Shown: in pieces, positions 47,757-59,725 of the stretch
How the letters are laid out: each line of letters opens with the position of its first letter
How positions within the stretch are numbered: the stretch's first letter is position 1
Source of the DNA: Mytilus galloprovincialis
Lineage: Eukaryota; Mollusca; Bivalvia; Mytilida; Mytilidae
Assembly (NCBI RefSeq): GCF_965363235.1
Contig: NC_134847.1
Coordinates: 47,991,305 to 48,055,304, forward strand
Reading direction: 5' to 3'
Length of the DNA stretch: 64,000 nucleotides
Translations under genes and position numbers: made by a program
Notes under the pieces: model-generated
Told to the model about the DNA's origin: nothing
What the model saw: the letters and a program-made list of their open reading frames with translations, nothing else
Databases searched by the model: none

Positions 47757-49606
47757 CATAACGGGAAGGATTGTGCCTGATATTCATATGATGAAGAAAT
47801 AATATTTCAATCAGTTAAATTGAAGTCAGGAGCTGGCATGTCAGTTAACTGCTAGTAGTCTGTTGGTATTTATGTATTATTGTCATTTATTTATTGTCTT
47901 CCGTTACCAGGTTACATCTTCTGACATCAGACTCGAACTGAATTTTAATGTGCGTATTGTTATGGTTTTTTTTCTACTTGGGCTAGAGGTATAGGCGGAG
48001 GGTTGAGGTCTCATAAACATATTTAAACCCGCCGCATTTTTGCTCCTGTCCCAAGCAGACTTGGGGTAATTGTAATTGTAATCGTTAATCAGCTGTAATT
48101 GATTACAATTTTTCAAGTAATTAGTGTAATCATTAATCAGCCAAAAATCTGATTACATGTAATTTAATTTAATCAATTACTTTTCAAAATACCCTGTAAT
48201 CATGATTACTTTTTGATTACATTCTGATTACAATGAAAAAAATCTAAAATCGTGTTTTTTGTCATTAAATGAACCTCTTTGTTCATATTTGATATATTTT
48301 TAACATACTAAAATGGGTTGGTTACTTTAAGCTTGTCTACTTCAGTAAAAAATAAACTGTTACAGTATTGAAAAGTCATCATTAGTCTAAGCAGAGACAT
48401 ATAATACAATTATATATCTTTTATCTTGGTAAAAGATATTGTACATACATGTATAGTCATCGTTTTATAATGATCTTCATATTAATATTTTATTATAACT
48501 GTTATATATTCAAGTAATACTTTTCATTAACCCTTAATTATAATCTTTTGTTAATTTTTGTGATTTTTGTCAACTTTGAATTGACAGGTAGGAGACTAAT
48601 TAAGGTTTGTTTTTATTGCAATTACCAATTGAGTATAGCTGTAGGGAAATATATATGATGAAAGATAAATCAGACATGAAAATTTATCTAATTAGCACAA
48701 ACTAAATTAAAAGTTGGACAAATATGTTGTTTAAACTTTTTTTTTATTTGGACTGGACGTGTAAAATGCAATGGTTTTTAGTACTTTAATACATATTGTT
48801 TACAATTTGATTAAACATTTCTATTAAAATTTAATATAGTTTTAACCGGTACAAATGTAACTTTATTTCATCCATATTTAAACTTCCATAAACTGCAACT
48901 TGGAATACATATAAATTATGAAAGAGGTCAAAAGACAAACAAAAAACTCTTGATTATGATATATCTTTATTAAATTTAATTCAAAATAATTTAGAGAACA
49001 TTGGTGATAAAGTGTGATATATATATATGTAGTGAAATTTGGTGTTTATTTAAATAGATGACGTTTAATTTGAAGTTATCATTTTATAATTGAACCAAAT
49101 AATATACGTTCTCAAAAATGCTATAGTTATATTAAACGTTTATTCATCCACATCATTCTAAATGTTTTGTTTTTAAATTCATTGTAATCAGATGTAATCA
49201 TGATTACTTTGCCAATGTAATCATTAATTTAATCAGATACTTTCAGAAATGATGTAATCATTAATTTAATTTAATCGTACAAATGACAAAGTAATTGTAA
49301 TTTAATCAATTACATTGAAAGTAATCGGACCCATCTCTGGTCCCAAGTCAGGAGCCTCTAGCCTTTGTTAGTCTTGTATTATTTTTAATTTTAGTTTCTT
49401 GTGTACAATTTGGAGTTTAGTATGGCGTTCATTATCACTAAACTAGTATATATATTTGATTAGGGACCAGCTGAAGGACGCCTCCAGGTGCGGGAATTTC
49501 TCGTTGCATTGAAGACCTATTGGTGAGCTTCTGCTGTTGTCTGTTCTATGGTCGAGTTACTGTCCTTGACAAATTCGCCATTTCCATTCTAAATTTTATA
49601 AAGGGT
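47757..49606 (+). repeat. Dispersed repeat R5, full length but split by a hAT element
   Basis: 47757-48055 and 49340-49606 together make the whole R5 unit (about 565 bp): ggaaggattgtgcctgatat at the start, then gaggtataggcggagggttg, gtcaggagcctctagccttt, gacgcctccaggtgcggg and ccatttccattctaaatttt at the end. It aligns with 22050-22490 and with the lone tails at 5612-5738 and 62951-63045. Confidence 0.85.
48056..49339. mobile_element. Non-autonomous hAT-superfamily transposon with 8-bp target duplication
   Basis: The element begins cagacttgggg and ends cccatctctg, so the reverse complement starts cagagatgggt. These ends fit the hAT pattern CAG...TGGG. It is flanked by gtcccaag at 48048-48055 and again at 49340-49347, which is the 8-bp duplication typical of hAT. 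The R5 copy at 22 kb provides the uninterrupted sequence. Both ends carry many TAATCA/TGATTA motifs within about 150 bp, a layout typical of transposase-binding subterminal repeats. No transposase frame is present in 1284 bp. Confidence 0.85.
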
Positions 49607-52600
49607 AGGCATTCATCAGCTAAAATACCAATTTCCAAGTCAAGTGTGTACAAAGGTAGATAGGTTCGAAATGATGACGATGATTATCCAGTTATTCAAA
49701 TGTCTATTGTGTGAAATACTGGAGGTGAAATAATTTTTTCACCAGTTTACATTTCTTGTACAAGTGTTACGGCAATGTAATTTCTCATATTTTAATTTCC
49801 TGTATGACTCATGTAAATTAACTACCCAATTTTCGCATAGAGAACAATTCCTTGACACTATGTTGTAAATCATATTCTTACATGAATGTTTGTACTTGCA
49901 CATATTGTCAGCTGAATCAGTGCACACGCAGAGGTGTCCGATTGCGTATTATAAGTAATTTTATTGTGATTTTGAGCTCTTTGAAGTAGCGTTTATATTT
50001 TCTGTTGAATGACAAACATGCATTACACTTTCAGATAATTTCAAGTTTTTAATATCATAATATTGTATAGTTTCTGTTTCTCTGAAAAGATAAGTAACCA
50101 TTGTAGCAGTAGGTCATATAGAATTTATTATTAGTTTTATCAAATATTTTCATTTTTCAACTATATATGTTATAGTTTGTTTTTTTTAATTTGTCTTTGT
50201 AAATAATTACTGATACTGGTAAACATATTTTTGTTTATATCCATTTGACATGGCTTGGTGCTGTGGTAAATATTTTGGGTTTGCCTATATGCTTTGTCTA
50301 AATGCCTTTTTAACATTTTATGTTTTGTTGAAATTTTTTTTTGTTTTTATAGTGATAAAGATTATAACACTATATGTACTGCTGTACTCCTTTTTTGACA
50401 TTTTTACCTATTATGTTTGTGTTTTAGGTTCTCAAATTGTTGTCATTAAAATGGATTTTTAAAGCGACTGTTTTAAAAATATGGGGTTTATGATTGAAAC
50501 CACGTATAATTCCCAATCTCCACATAAGAAAACTCCTGTACCAAGTCAAGAATATGATAGTTGTTATTCACTCCTTTGCTGTGTTTGAGCTTTTGAACTT
50601 TTGAGTTTGTCATTTGACCAGGGACTTATAGTTTTGAATTTTTCTCGGAGTTCGATATTTTTGTTTTTTCTTATTTTTTACACTAACTAAAATACCATGT
50701 TATAAGACATAAATTCCTTGCTATTTAGGCGATGGTAGATTTATATTACAACTGTGAACGATTATAACCCTAATTATTCTATGCTAATGGACAAAGATGT
50801 TATTCAATTCATATAAATCTGAAAGTATGCTTGTCGAGAGCGGCGAATAATCAAATATTAATAGTTCGTTATCAAAAAATATATTTTTCATCGTGTTAAG
50901 CAATTTCAATTGATATTTTATAATATGTATGTTTACGTTGTAATAGAGAATTTTAGGTTTCTGACGTACTTAAACGTAACACACCTTAACATTTAAAGAA
51001 AATGGTCATTGTTATCTCCCGTTGACCATTGAACTTGTAAATTAAACAAAAATCGTATAATTTGACGTACGTAATACACCTTAACTTTGTCGTTGTAAAA
51101 TTGTGTTTGTTTCCCTTTCTCCGTTTAGTTCAAATCTATCTAAAATTTGATTGCCTTTAACATGAGTAAGGGCTTTTGTAAATATATGTGAGAATACCAA
51201 ACATATTTTTGTTGTCGTATTGATAACTTAGTTTTTTTGTTTTTTTTGTTGTTGAATGAATGATCTGTGTCGTGTGTTCCATGATTCATCAAGAAAAGCA
51301 GTTCGAGAACTTTTACTTGGAAAGTTCATTATGGCAAGTGAAAAAACAACCATATCGCGGTGTAATAAATTTGCCATGTTTAGAATCCCTCGAAGGATGC
51401 AAAAATCCAAGGTGACATGTAAGTTATCCAAGTCGAAATACGGTTCGCAGAATGGGTACTAATATCTTAACCATTTATGTCAACGAAGCGTGATTTGATT
51501 CTAAGATTTTTTTACTCTTTTACCACGATCAGCGTATTAACTTTAGAAATTGACCGTCACATGGCAATGTTGTACGAGCTTAGTTGTCGTCAAACTAATA
51601 CATTACCATAACAGGTGAACCATGCCGAGTACGGTTTTCGGAAATAGTAATCTTCATATATTTTTCCTGTAGCATAGCATTAAATATTGGAGCCAAATTA
51701 GGCAAAGGCGACAATCAAAGAAGCAAATTTGATTTGTTTAAAATCTGCGTATCTGCTCAAAGGAGGTCCTATAGTAAAGACTTAGTATACCTACCCCTTA
51801 AAAAACCTTTTGTATTGGTTTCTGACAAATGCATTGGATTTTTTTTTCAATCAAAGGAAAACAAGTGATATTATTTTAAAATCAAGAGTAATACATAAAT
51901 AGCAAGAAATCATAATTTGAAGTATTTAAAACAACTTTTAGAAAGATTCACCCAATTGTAAATATACGACATACATTTCTATCGTTTCCTATAGCGAAAG
52001 TTCAATTTCTGATGTTTTAATTCTGGTAGTTACCAGACTATATCTGATTCATGATAATCCAGACTACAAAAAACTTGGATATATAGCAAAACCGTGGTTC
52101 TAAAGTGTTAGATTAGTAACAGGGGCGGATCTAGACATTTCAAAAGAGAGGTACCAGAATAAAAGAAAAAACAATTGTTGTCTCCTTTTTCCGTAATATT
52201 CACGTTATTTGCTAATTTTCCGCAAAAAAGGTGGAATTCAATCACAGACCCCCACCCCTAAATTATTTGTAATTTTTTATCTGTATTACATGGTAAACTT
52301 GAATGGTCTGTAGGGAAATTACCGAGCATTACCAACGATATTGGTCTTTCTTGTGATCAACTGAAATTGATGCAAAGAATTCCATAAGTTATGACCCTGA
52401 CATTTGACATTTTATTTATTTTCTTTTCTGAGTCATAATTTTTCTTTATTTTTTTTATAGATAATATATCATTATTGTTCAGTATATATTTTTCCTCGAT
52501 GTATCTAACAGATATTGTGTTTCAAGTCATATAATCATGAGACAAACGTTTAAGTTCTTAACTAAACTCGATGCACACAAATGTTTTCGTAGTGACGACG

Positions 52601-53039
52601 TAAAACTGGTCACTAGTTACCAATAGTCAGACTGACACGGCCAAAACGAACTAAAAAGTCTTAAACATAATAAATGACCGAGAAAAAAATGTAGATTTTT
52701 CAGTATTTACAGTCTTATTTTCAGGTCACAGTCCTTGCTTGCTGTAATGTAGATCAGTTGAGTCTGTTTAAATACCACTCACCTAGGCTACACGATTTGG
52801 TATGAAAAATGAAAAGGACTCCTCGAATCTTAATTTACCGCAATGATTGTTATTCGAAAAATGGACTGAAAATGGTTTTAAATCTTGATAATTTTATCTT
52901 GTAAGAACGAGAAAGAAAGAAAATCTTGCGTAGCCTTATTCTGCAACCGTAGGAACATCTTATTCTTAATCAAGATCATTTTATAAATTCAGCCCCTCTC
53001 TTTTGAAAGTCCAACACATAACTGAACTATACATGAGAG
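49607..53039. other. Intergenic with scattered repeat pieces
   Basis: An R4 copy in reverse is at 50495-50690 (ctgtaccaagtcaagaatat to ctcggagttcgatatttttg). At 52122 caggggcggatctag looks like one hAT-type end, but no matching second end was seen. Overlapping frames at 51228-51462 on both strands have no domain support. Confidence 0.45.
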
Positions 53040-53045
53040 GTTTTT

Positions 53046-53330
53046 TTTACCTTTACACTTGTCAACCTGTCGACCTATGCATTTATCGACTTTTCAACAT
53101 GTCGACTTGTCAACCCGTTAACCTTTACACTTGTCAACATGTCGACCTATACATTTATCGACTTTTTAACACCTCGACCTGTCAACCTGTCGACATTAAC
53201 ACTTGTCAACCTTGTAGACCTGTCAACCTGTCGACCTTAACACTTGTTAACCTTTTAGATCCTTCTAGTGTCAACCTGTAAATTTTCTAATGTCAAACTG
53301 TGTACCTGTTACTCTGTCAACTTATGTACA
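53046..53330 (+). repeat. Degenerate minisatellite of GTCAACCTGTCGACCT-like words
   Basis: The words gtcaacctgtcgacct and acacttgtcaac recur about every 9-10 and 27-36 bases. They give repeated GTCGAC sites and a 92-codon open frame by composition (STCQPVDL repeated). It decays after 53260. I read it as a simple tandem repeat, not a protein gene. Confidence 0.75.
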
Positions 53331-54908
53331 TATAAACCTATATTTACTCCTCCGTTTTCCTATGGAACTACTGTACCGTGCATCTTACTTGACCCCACCT
53401 TATGAGGTATAGTCAGGTAGTTAAACTCCGCTCTGTCAGTTAGATAGAAAGCCGACCATGCAGACCTATTTGCATTTGTTCTGGTATAGTGATGTCGATA
53501 AATTCCCTCAGTCCCGAGAAGACGGAAGACAGATAAAAAGGAAAATATTAACTTTCAAATACCAAAAACGAAAAAAAAAATAATCTTTAAATGTGTTATT
53601 TTTTAAGTGTTGTAAACATTTTACCTTCGCTCAGCTAAATAAGAGTCCATGTTTTTGATTAGGGAACAACCCTTTTTATTGTTAGGGGAGGGGGTGCATG
53701 AATAAATTTGTTCTATTTCTAACTTAATTGCCTGTTTGATTGAGCCTAATTTGTCCTAGCTTGCCAACATGATTTTTTCTATATTCCAACCATCTTGTTT
53801 TGCGGCCATTTGTTTTATTCTGCCTTTTGATTTTATAAATACTTTTCCAAAATTTGTTTCACCATAAATTCGAGGGTCCTGTCTGTTTATTTCAAATTTT
53901 ATCTAAGCCCCCTCATGAAAAGCGATGCTTTGCTTTTGCGCCAATTGGCATTTCATTTGCTCCATAAAAATCTGTCATTTTCGCCTTTTTACAGGTACAT
54001 ACAGGTACAAATGTATATTGTTAACGAAGCCTTTTTAAAGTCATTTCTTCAATTCCCCCTCAAAAATGTGTTCAAAATATTTGTTGATACATTACAGGGT
54101 ATATACAAAGAAGACAAATGAAGAATTGTACGTGTTTTCTAAAAAAAAATCGATTTACTAAAATTAATTAAAGTATATGAGGTATGATTGCCAAAAATAA
54201 TGAAACAACTCTCCAAAAGAAACAAAATTACATAAAAATTAACAACTATAGGTCATCGTATGGCCTTCAACAATGAGCAAAATCTACCGTATAGGTTCAT
54301 CTTAACGACTTGTCTTCATTTTTCAGAAGATATGATAGCCTATACTTGTGTGTCCATCCTAAATTATAGACTTATTTTGTCTGTTTGTCTTTGAACTGAC
54401 AATGTTCTTCTTGATACTGTAAACACAAATGTTATTCACAATAGGGCAATGAATATTGAACTTTTCCTTTAAACAATACATGTAAAATGGCGCAAATGAA
54501 GTTTTATTTTGGCGCAAATGAAATATAACCTTGTGGCGCAAATGAAAGATTGGATTTTTTTTTAAATTGGCGCAAATGCAATGCGCTCATAAATAGTTAT
54601 GATTGTATAAAGTAAAATCACAAAAATACTGAACGTAGAGGAAAATCTATTCGGAAAGTCCATAATCACATGGCAAAATCAAATAACAAAACGCATAAAA
54701 AACGAATGGACAAGAACTGTCATATTCCTGACTTGGTACAGGCATTTTCAAATGTAGAAAATGGTGGATTAAACCTGGTTCTATAGCGCTAACCCTCTCA
54801 CTTTAATGACAGTCTCATCAATTTCCGATATATTTAAATTGAATAACCTTATGTTTAATGCATACACTTGTTTAATTTGTCTTTAAGTCATCGATCATTA
54901 ATTTTTCA
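53331..54908. other. Intergenic, R3 and R4 repeats
   Basis: R3 fragment at 54180-54295 (aactataggtcatcgtatgg) and R4 copy at 54605-54800 (actgaacgtagaggaaaatc, catattcctgacttggtaca). A four-fold ggcgcaaatgaa motif lies at 54488-54580. Confidence 0.5.
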
Positions 54909-54930
54909 GGGGTGGGGTGGGGGTGGAGGG
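54909..54930 (+). other. Potential G-quadruplex
   Basis: Four tracts (54909-54912, 54914-54917, 54919-54923, 54928-54930) with loops of 1, 1 and 4 bases. This is a compact motif in otherwise AT-rich DNA, with no gene next to it. Confidence 0.5.
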
Positions 54931-55561
54931 AGGATTTGATGCAGAATTTTTGTTTTGAAAATTATCCAATGGGTAAAATGTAGACCTTTTTTTAAACTCA
55001 AAGTGCTGGCTAACTGTGAAATCAATTTCATTCAGTCATAATCAGGATCAGAAATTTCTTCATTTTAAATCCCCCCACACTGATAATCGAATGGTCTGTG
55101 TTTGATACATGAATGTTATTTTAGAATGAAAACAATTTTAAAACTATCCAACTGAAATCTGAAATGCTGAAACCGGCGAAGGGAGACAACCACAATTTAT
55201 ATTATGTCTTTTAGTCCGTATAATTGTATGCCTAAGTTACTTGCGTTAACGTACGTAAGTTTCGTTTGAAACTTAAAATTCTCTAATATTACACTATTGT
55301 CTAAGGTAAGACTGAAGGTTGACGCTATACAAACGTTTAAACCCGATGTATCAGGTTTAAGTCAGTAGGATATTATTTAATGGTTATCATTTCTTAATTA
55401 TAAGAATTAAAAGGCATGTGTTTCACGGTTAACACCTACACAATAGTGACAAATATTGTAATTGAGCTACATTGGTCTTTTTTGCATAAATTATTATAAT
55501 TATGATAAAACATGATATAAAGAACTCATAACAATATAAAATAAGACCATTTGTTTTTCAA
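54931..55561. other. Intergenic downstream of the 55 kb NHL pseudogene
   Basis: No gene or recognised repeat. Confidence 0.4.
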
Positions 55562-55975
55562 TCAGTCATCAATAAACATCAAAGACCAAAACTGATTTCC
55601 CCATTCATTTACAATATACAATTTAGTATGGATTTGGTTGAAGCACAAAGCGACAGGTTGCTTGATATCATGCTGAGTATGAAGTGGTATGTCAAAAACA
55701 GTGGGTAAAACCCCGGATTTCTTTTCCAATCTGTGTATGTTGTTTGAACCTTGTCCACTGACACAAATGTGGCCATAGTCATCAGAACATATGTCAGTGG
55801 GTGTATCAATAGTGGCAATGCTACACGTTTCTTTAATAGGCGTACCGACAAAGATGTTGTTTTGGCCGCCTATACAGGAATAGAACAATCATTTGTTGTA
55901 TGGAACTTAACAACATCAAATCCTTTAGTATACGATGAAACTATACGATCATTAATCGTTTTGGCTTCGAGGTTT
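55562..55975 (-). pseudogene. NHL terminal exon, frameshifted, without its partner exon
   Basis: It opens after a ttcag acceptor at 55976 and is homologous to exon 2 of the 35 and 42 kb genes. It reads NLEAKTINDR to VVKFHTTND, then loses the frame just before CIGGQNNIFVG, where a one-base shift is needed. It continues with IATIDTPTDICSDDYGHI and SGQGSNNIHRL. A one-base loss in NEWGK moves the tail to NQFWSLMFIDD and a stop at 55562. No MAQVL-type exon was found in the 2 kb upstream on this strand. Confidence 0.78.
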
Positions 55976-56485
55976 CTGAAATAAGTGATTAAAAATTTAA
56001 CTAACAAATTAACTAGTGGATAGATATCGACTTTGACAATCAAACCTCATCTCTTTCCTGTTATAGATATATATATAATATTTTTAAATCAGAGAAATTT
56101 GAAGCTGTAAATTCATATAAAAAAACTTGAAGTTTTGTTTACTTACCAATTCAAAAGAACGTAGAATGATATGACAGCAAACGCATTGTCTTTCTACATG
56201 TTCGAGGCCGAAACATTTAATCTAATCTCAAACCTTAGAAAATATGCATACTCGTGTAAAAGTTATTGGCATTCCAATAATATTTCCCCCATAACAAACT
56301 GATATAATTTTTATACCGACGATATTAACTATCTTAAAATATCGTGTGAAAGAAAAAATATTAGGCCTTTTTAACATAAATTCAAATTAGCGATGCTTGT
56401 ATGATTTTTATTCTTGATGACGACTTCCTTAAAACTTGCCATTGAAGGGACTACCCGCCATACATTTCTTAATTGTAATTTAGTA

Positions 56486-56570
56486 AAATGCAATTTCTTT
56501 CTTTAAATCAAATGCAATATCTTTCTTTAAATCAAATGCAATGTCTTTCTTTAAAACAAATGCAATTTCT
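56486..56570. repeat. 24-bp tandem repeat, about 3.5 copies
   Basis: aaatgcaat starts at 56486, 56510, 56534 and 56558, each followed by tttctttctttaaa-like text. Confidence 0.75.
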
Positions 56571-56971
56571 TAATTTGTGAAGTGAAATTTCTACATTTGT
56601 AATTTGTGTTTTTTGTCCCATCCGTTACATGAATATCTGCATTTATTTACTGTGAAATGTATTTCTAACGAGTAAATATAATTTCTGAATTTGTAAACGC
56701 ATTGTCTAGTGTTGCTATCGGACTATTGCAACTCATTCAAAATTCTGACCAAATTGCAATTTGCTTTATAAAACCAAACTGTTCAACTGGTCAAAATTTT
56801 GAACAAACTGTTCAGTCAAATTGTGAAAGTGCAAAGTGATAAATTAAAATATACTTATAATCCTATAAGACTTTAACTCCACTTTGATGTTGCTGTGATA
56901 AAATCAGTCTAACAGTTTGTATAGATATATCATAGTCATTACCATGCAAGAGGTGAAATGTAATTTTGAAT

Positions 56972-57339
56972 TGCTATAAAAATGTCCAAACTAAGCTTTC
57001 ATATAATTTTTCTTTTGAAAATTCTTCTATATTCATAAGAATCAGACATTATTTGAATTGAAACATCATATATTCGGTAAAATATGTGTGAAATAACAAT
57101 ACTTTAGTGATAAGTGTCCATGGGTAGATAACCTAAAACATTATTCTTTTGAATAACGACTTTTTGAAAGAAAAAATGATTATCTCCCCATGGAAAATTC
57201 CTAAAAACATATTGTAATTTCACATATATTTTACTGAATATAAAATGTTTTAATTCACATACTGTCTAATTCTTGTGAATATAAAAGACATTTTGAAAGA
57301 AAAACTATATGAAAGCTTAGTTTGGACATTTTTATAGCA
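56972..57339. mobile_element. Foldback element 4, 368 bp
   Basis: Left end tgctataaaaatgtccaaac and right end gtttggacatttttatagca are exact complements, and the arms continue (cataagaatcagacat against gtctaattcttgtg) for about 130 bp with mismatches. The centre contains a second small palindrome (tccatgggtagataa, ttatctccccatgga). Confidence 0.78.
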
Positions 57340-58299
57340 TCTAGTTACATCTAATGCATCTTTTCAGTCAGAGTCAATTTAAATTGAATGGAACATTGTG
57401 AATTACAAGCTTCCAGCATGAAAATGCGGCAAGGGAAAAATAGAGATCCGCTGCATGAAAATTGTTCTTTACCGCCACTTTAAAAAAAAAATTTAGTAAA
57501 GTTAATATATATTATACTGAAGATTAAGAAATTTCTGCGTACATCAATCGATTCATTTTAAAATGCGCAAAATTTCAGAACTACAGTTATTTCGATTACA
57601 GTTGATACTGTTTGTATACATGTACAAATTCTGCTCTAAAACTTTAGAATTTTATTTTTGCTATACATATTTCTTCTCAATTTTTGCTTTAAATAAAACT
57701 TTGCAAACAAAGTACAAACAGGGAATATTGTTGGCATAAATTACGAGGTACACAATGCCGTTGGCGATATCCAATCGCTGTAACAACTAATTAATACGTT
57801 AAAACTCCCTCGAAGACGGTTCTTTAAAATCACATGCAGTTTTTCAATTCAGTACACTGTAAACATGATCATTACAGCTAACAAAATCTAGACTGGATAT
57901 ATTTATCAGAACGTCATATAATATGTGTTCTGTATTGAACAATATATAAATAACACATAGCTGAGTGGGGGATAGAGCAGATTGGTATCCCGATAAAAAC
58001 ATTGTCAACCACAGCGAAGCAGTGCATGCAATAATCATTTTACATCCATCACTGAATCGGCAAATATGAAAGAACGTGAGTAAAGCTGTGGATTTTCTAT
58101 AAAATTTCCATCACCACAAGGGTACATGATCCTTAAACGAGAAAATAACAGCGTGGAGAATGTTCAAAACAGCGAGACGAGGAATTTGTTTTATAGGATC
58201 TTGAACAGGAAAACATAACAACAGTTGTATATAATGTAGACAGTGTTAACAAGGCATACACCAATTTTCCTACAAATTTAATGAGTATAGTTTGACAAC
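57340..58299. other. Intergenic upstream of the LINE remnant
   Basis: Part of it (about 57960-58290) may be the 5' continuation of the LINE, but I could not confirm domain text. No gene seen. Confidence 0.4.
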
Positions 58300-59725
58300 C
58301 ACATAACAGTGAAAAAAAGAAAAAAAACTGTACATAAACCAGCACCGTTTATGAATAATGATCTAAAAAATGAAATTTACAAGAAACCAATGCTACACAA
58401 CAAATATTTAAGATCTAAGAAAAAAATAGAGACATATTGTAAAAAAATTAAGAAGTCAGTCTATAAGAAATTATTTTATAGAGCGTTGCACTGGTCCAAA
58501 ACGAAATGATTTTTGGCCAACAATTGAATCCTTTTTAACAAACAAAGGTAGTCATTTTGAAGACAATATTGTATTGTGTTATGATCAAAACATCATACAT
58601 GATCAGTCTAATGTTGCAGAATGTTTACTGATTATTTTGTAAATGTAGTCAAAGACAATGGCAATGATAGTTTGATAAAAATAAAAACTGTAATGTGGAA
58701 TGTAGTTTATCGTTTAATAAAATTAATGATGATTTTGATGAAAGACAAAATAATAAAATCAATGTCAATAAAGCTACTGGCTTTGATGGTGTATCTATCA
58801 ACATTTAAAAAAAGCCAAACCAGTAATTGTTCAACCTATTACAAAACTTATTAATATGCCAATAAGAAATTCAGAGTTTCCTAACGATCTTAAGGAAGCA
58901 CAGGTTGTCCCATAAAATGGGGAAAATAGTCCGTTAGAAGCAGAAAACTCCAGACCTGTTAGCATACTTCTGGTGGTTTCAAAGTGCTTGGAAAGGGCCA
59001 TATACCAGCAATTTATAGACTATTTTAGATAGATTTTCCATCCTTTTTTGTTAGCTTTCAGATCTGGCTATGGCTGTAATACAACACTTCTTAAAGTAAT
59101 CGAGGACTGAGAAAAAGCAGTCGACAACAATGTATATGTTGCAGACGATGTTCTTATAGACCTTTGGAAGGCCTATGACTGCCTACACCATAACTTACTG
59201 TTATTAAAGTTGGAGGCATATGGCCTGTCAAATGAGGCAACTATCTGTCGAACAGAAAAATAATGTGTAAAAGTGGGTGCATATTTCAGCACCTGAATGC
59301 ATTTATAAAGGTGTACCGTAGGGAAAATACACGAACGTGTCATGAGGTTTATCTATGAAGTTGTTAGTAGTGACTATGAAACTCTTTTGATAAAATCTGG
59401 TTTACCTCCTTAAAAAATAAGACGTCTACGTATAATGGCAATATATTTTTTTTTAAATATTACACAAAGAGTCACCAGTGTATCTTGAAATTATTATTTT
59501 TAAAAATGTACTTTACTCTTTTATAAAGCAACAGACGGTTGAAGTACCTCACGTGAGGATACACAATTCGGACTTCATTCCTTAGGGTATGCTTGAGCTA
59601 CACTCTAGAATGAGCTGCCGGACGTGAGCAGTCGAACCTGAACCAGTTTAAAAATATGATCAACAACTGGAAAGGCAACTCATGCAGATGTAGCTCCTGT
59701 ATATCTGAAAGCTTTTCATTTTTTT
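58300..59725 (+). pseudogene. Decayed LINE (non-LTR retrotransposon) fragment
   Basis: Shifting between frames, the + strand reads KPAPFMNNDLKNEI, TKRNDFWPTIESFLTNKG, CFTDYFVNVVKDNGNDS, RPVSILLVVSKCLERAIYQQ, LLAFRSGYGCNTTLLKVIED, LIDLWKAYDCLHHNLLLLKL and, at the end, NELPDVSSRT and NLNQFKNMINNWKGNSC. This is the linker, RT fingers/palm and C-terminal tail of a Jockey/CR1-like element, with the YADD part deleted and many stops. The first 66 codons (58309-58509) are the longest intact piece. Confidence 0.78.

Noticed and set aside
51228..51462. Overlapping 67- and 68-codon frames on opposite strands
   Set aside because: No domain, no splice borders, and neither frame shows coding-like composition.
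52122..52300. hAT transposon starting caggggcggatctag
   Set aside because: Only one end is recognisable; no matching opposite end or target duplication was found.
53003..53281. 92-codon frame with TCQPVDL repeats
   Set aside because: It is generated by the minisatellite; no signal peptide or exon structure.
58309..58509. Short Lys-rich independent gene
   Set aside because: The text and its downstream context belong to a decayed LINE.
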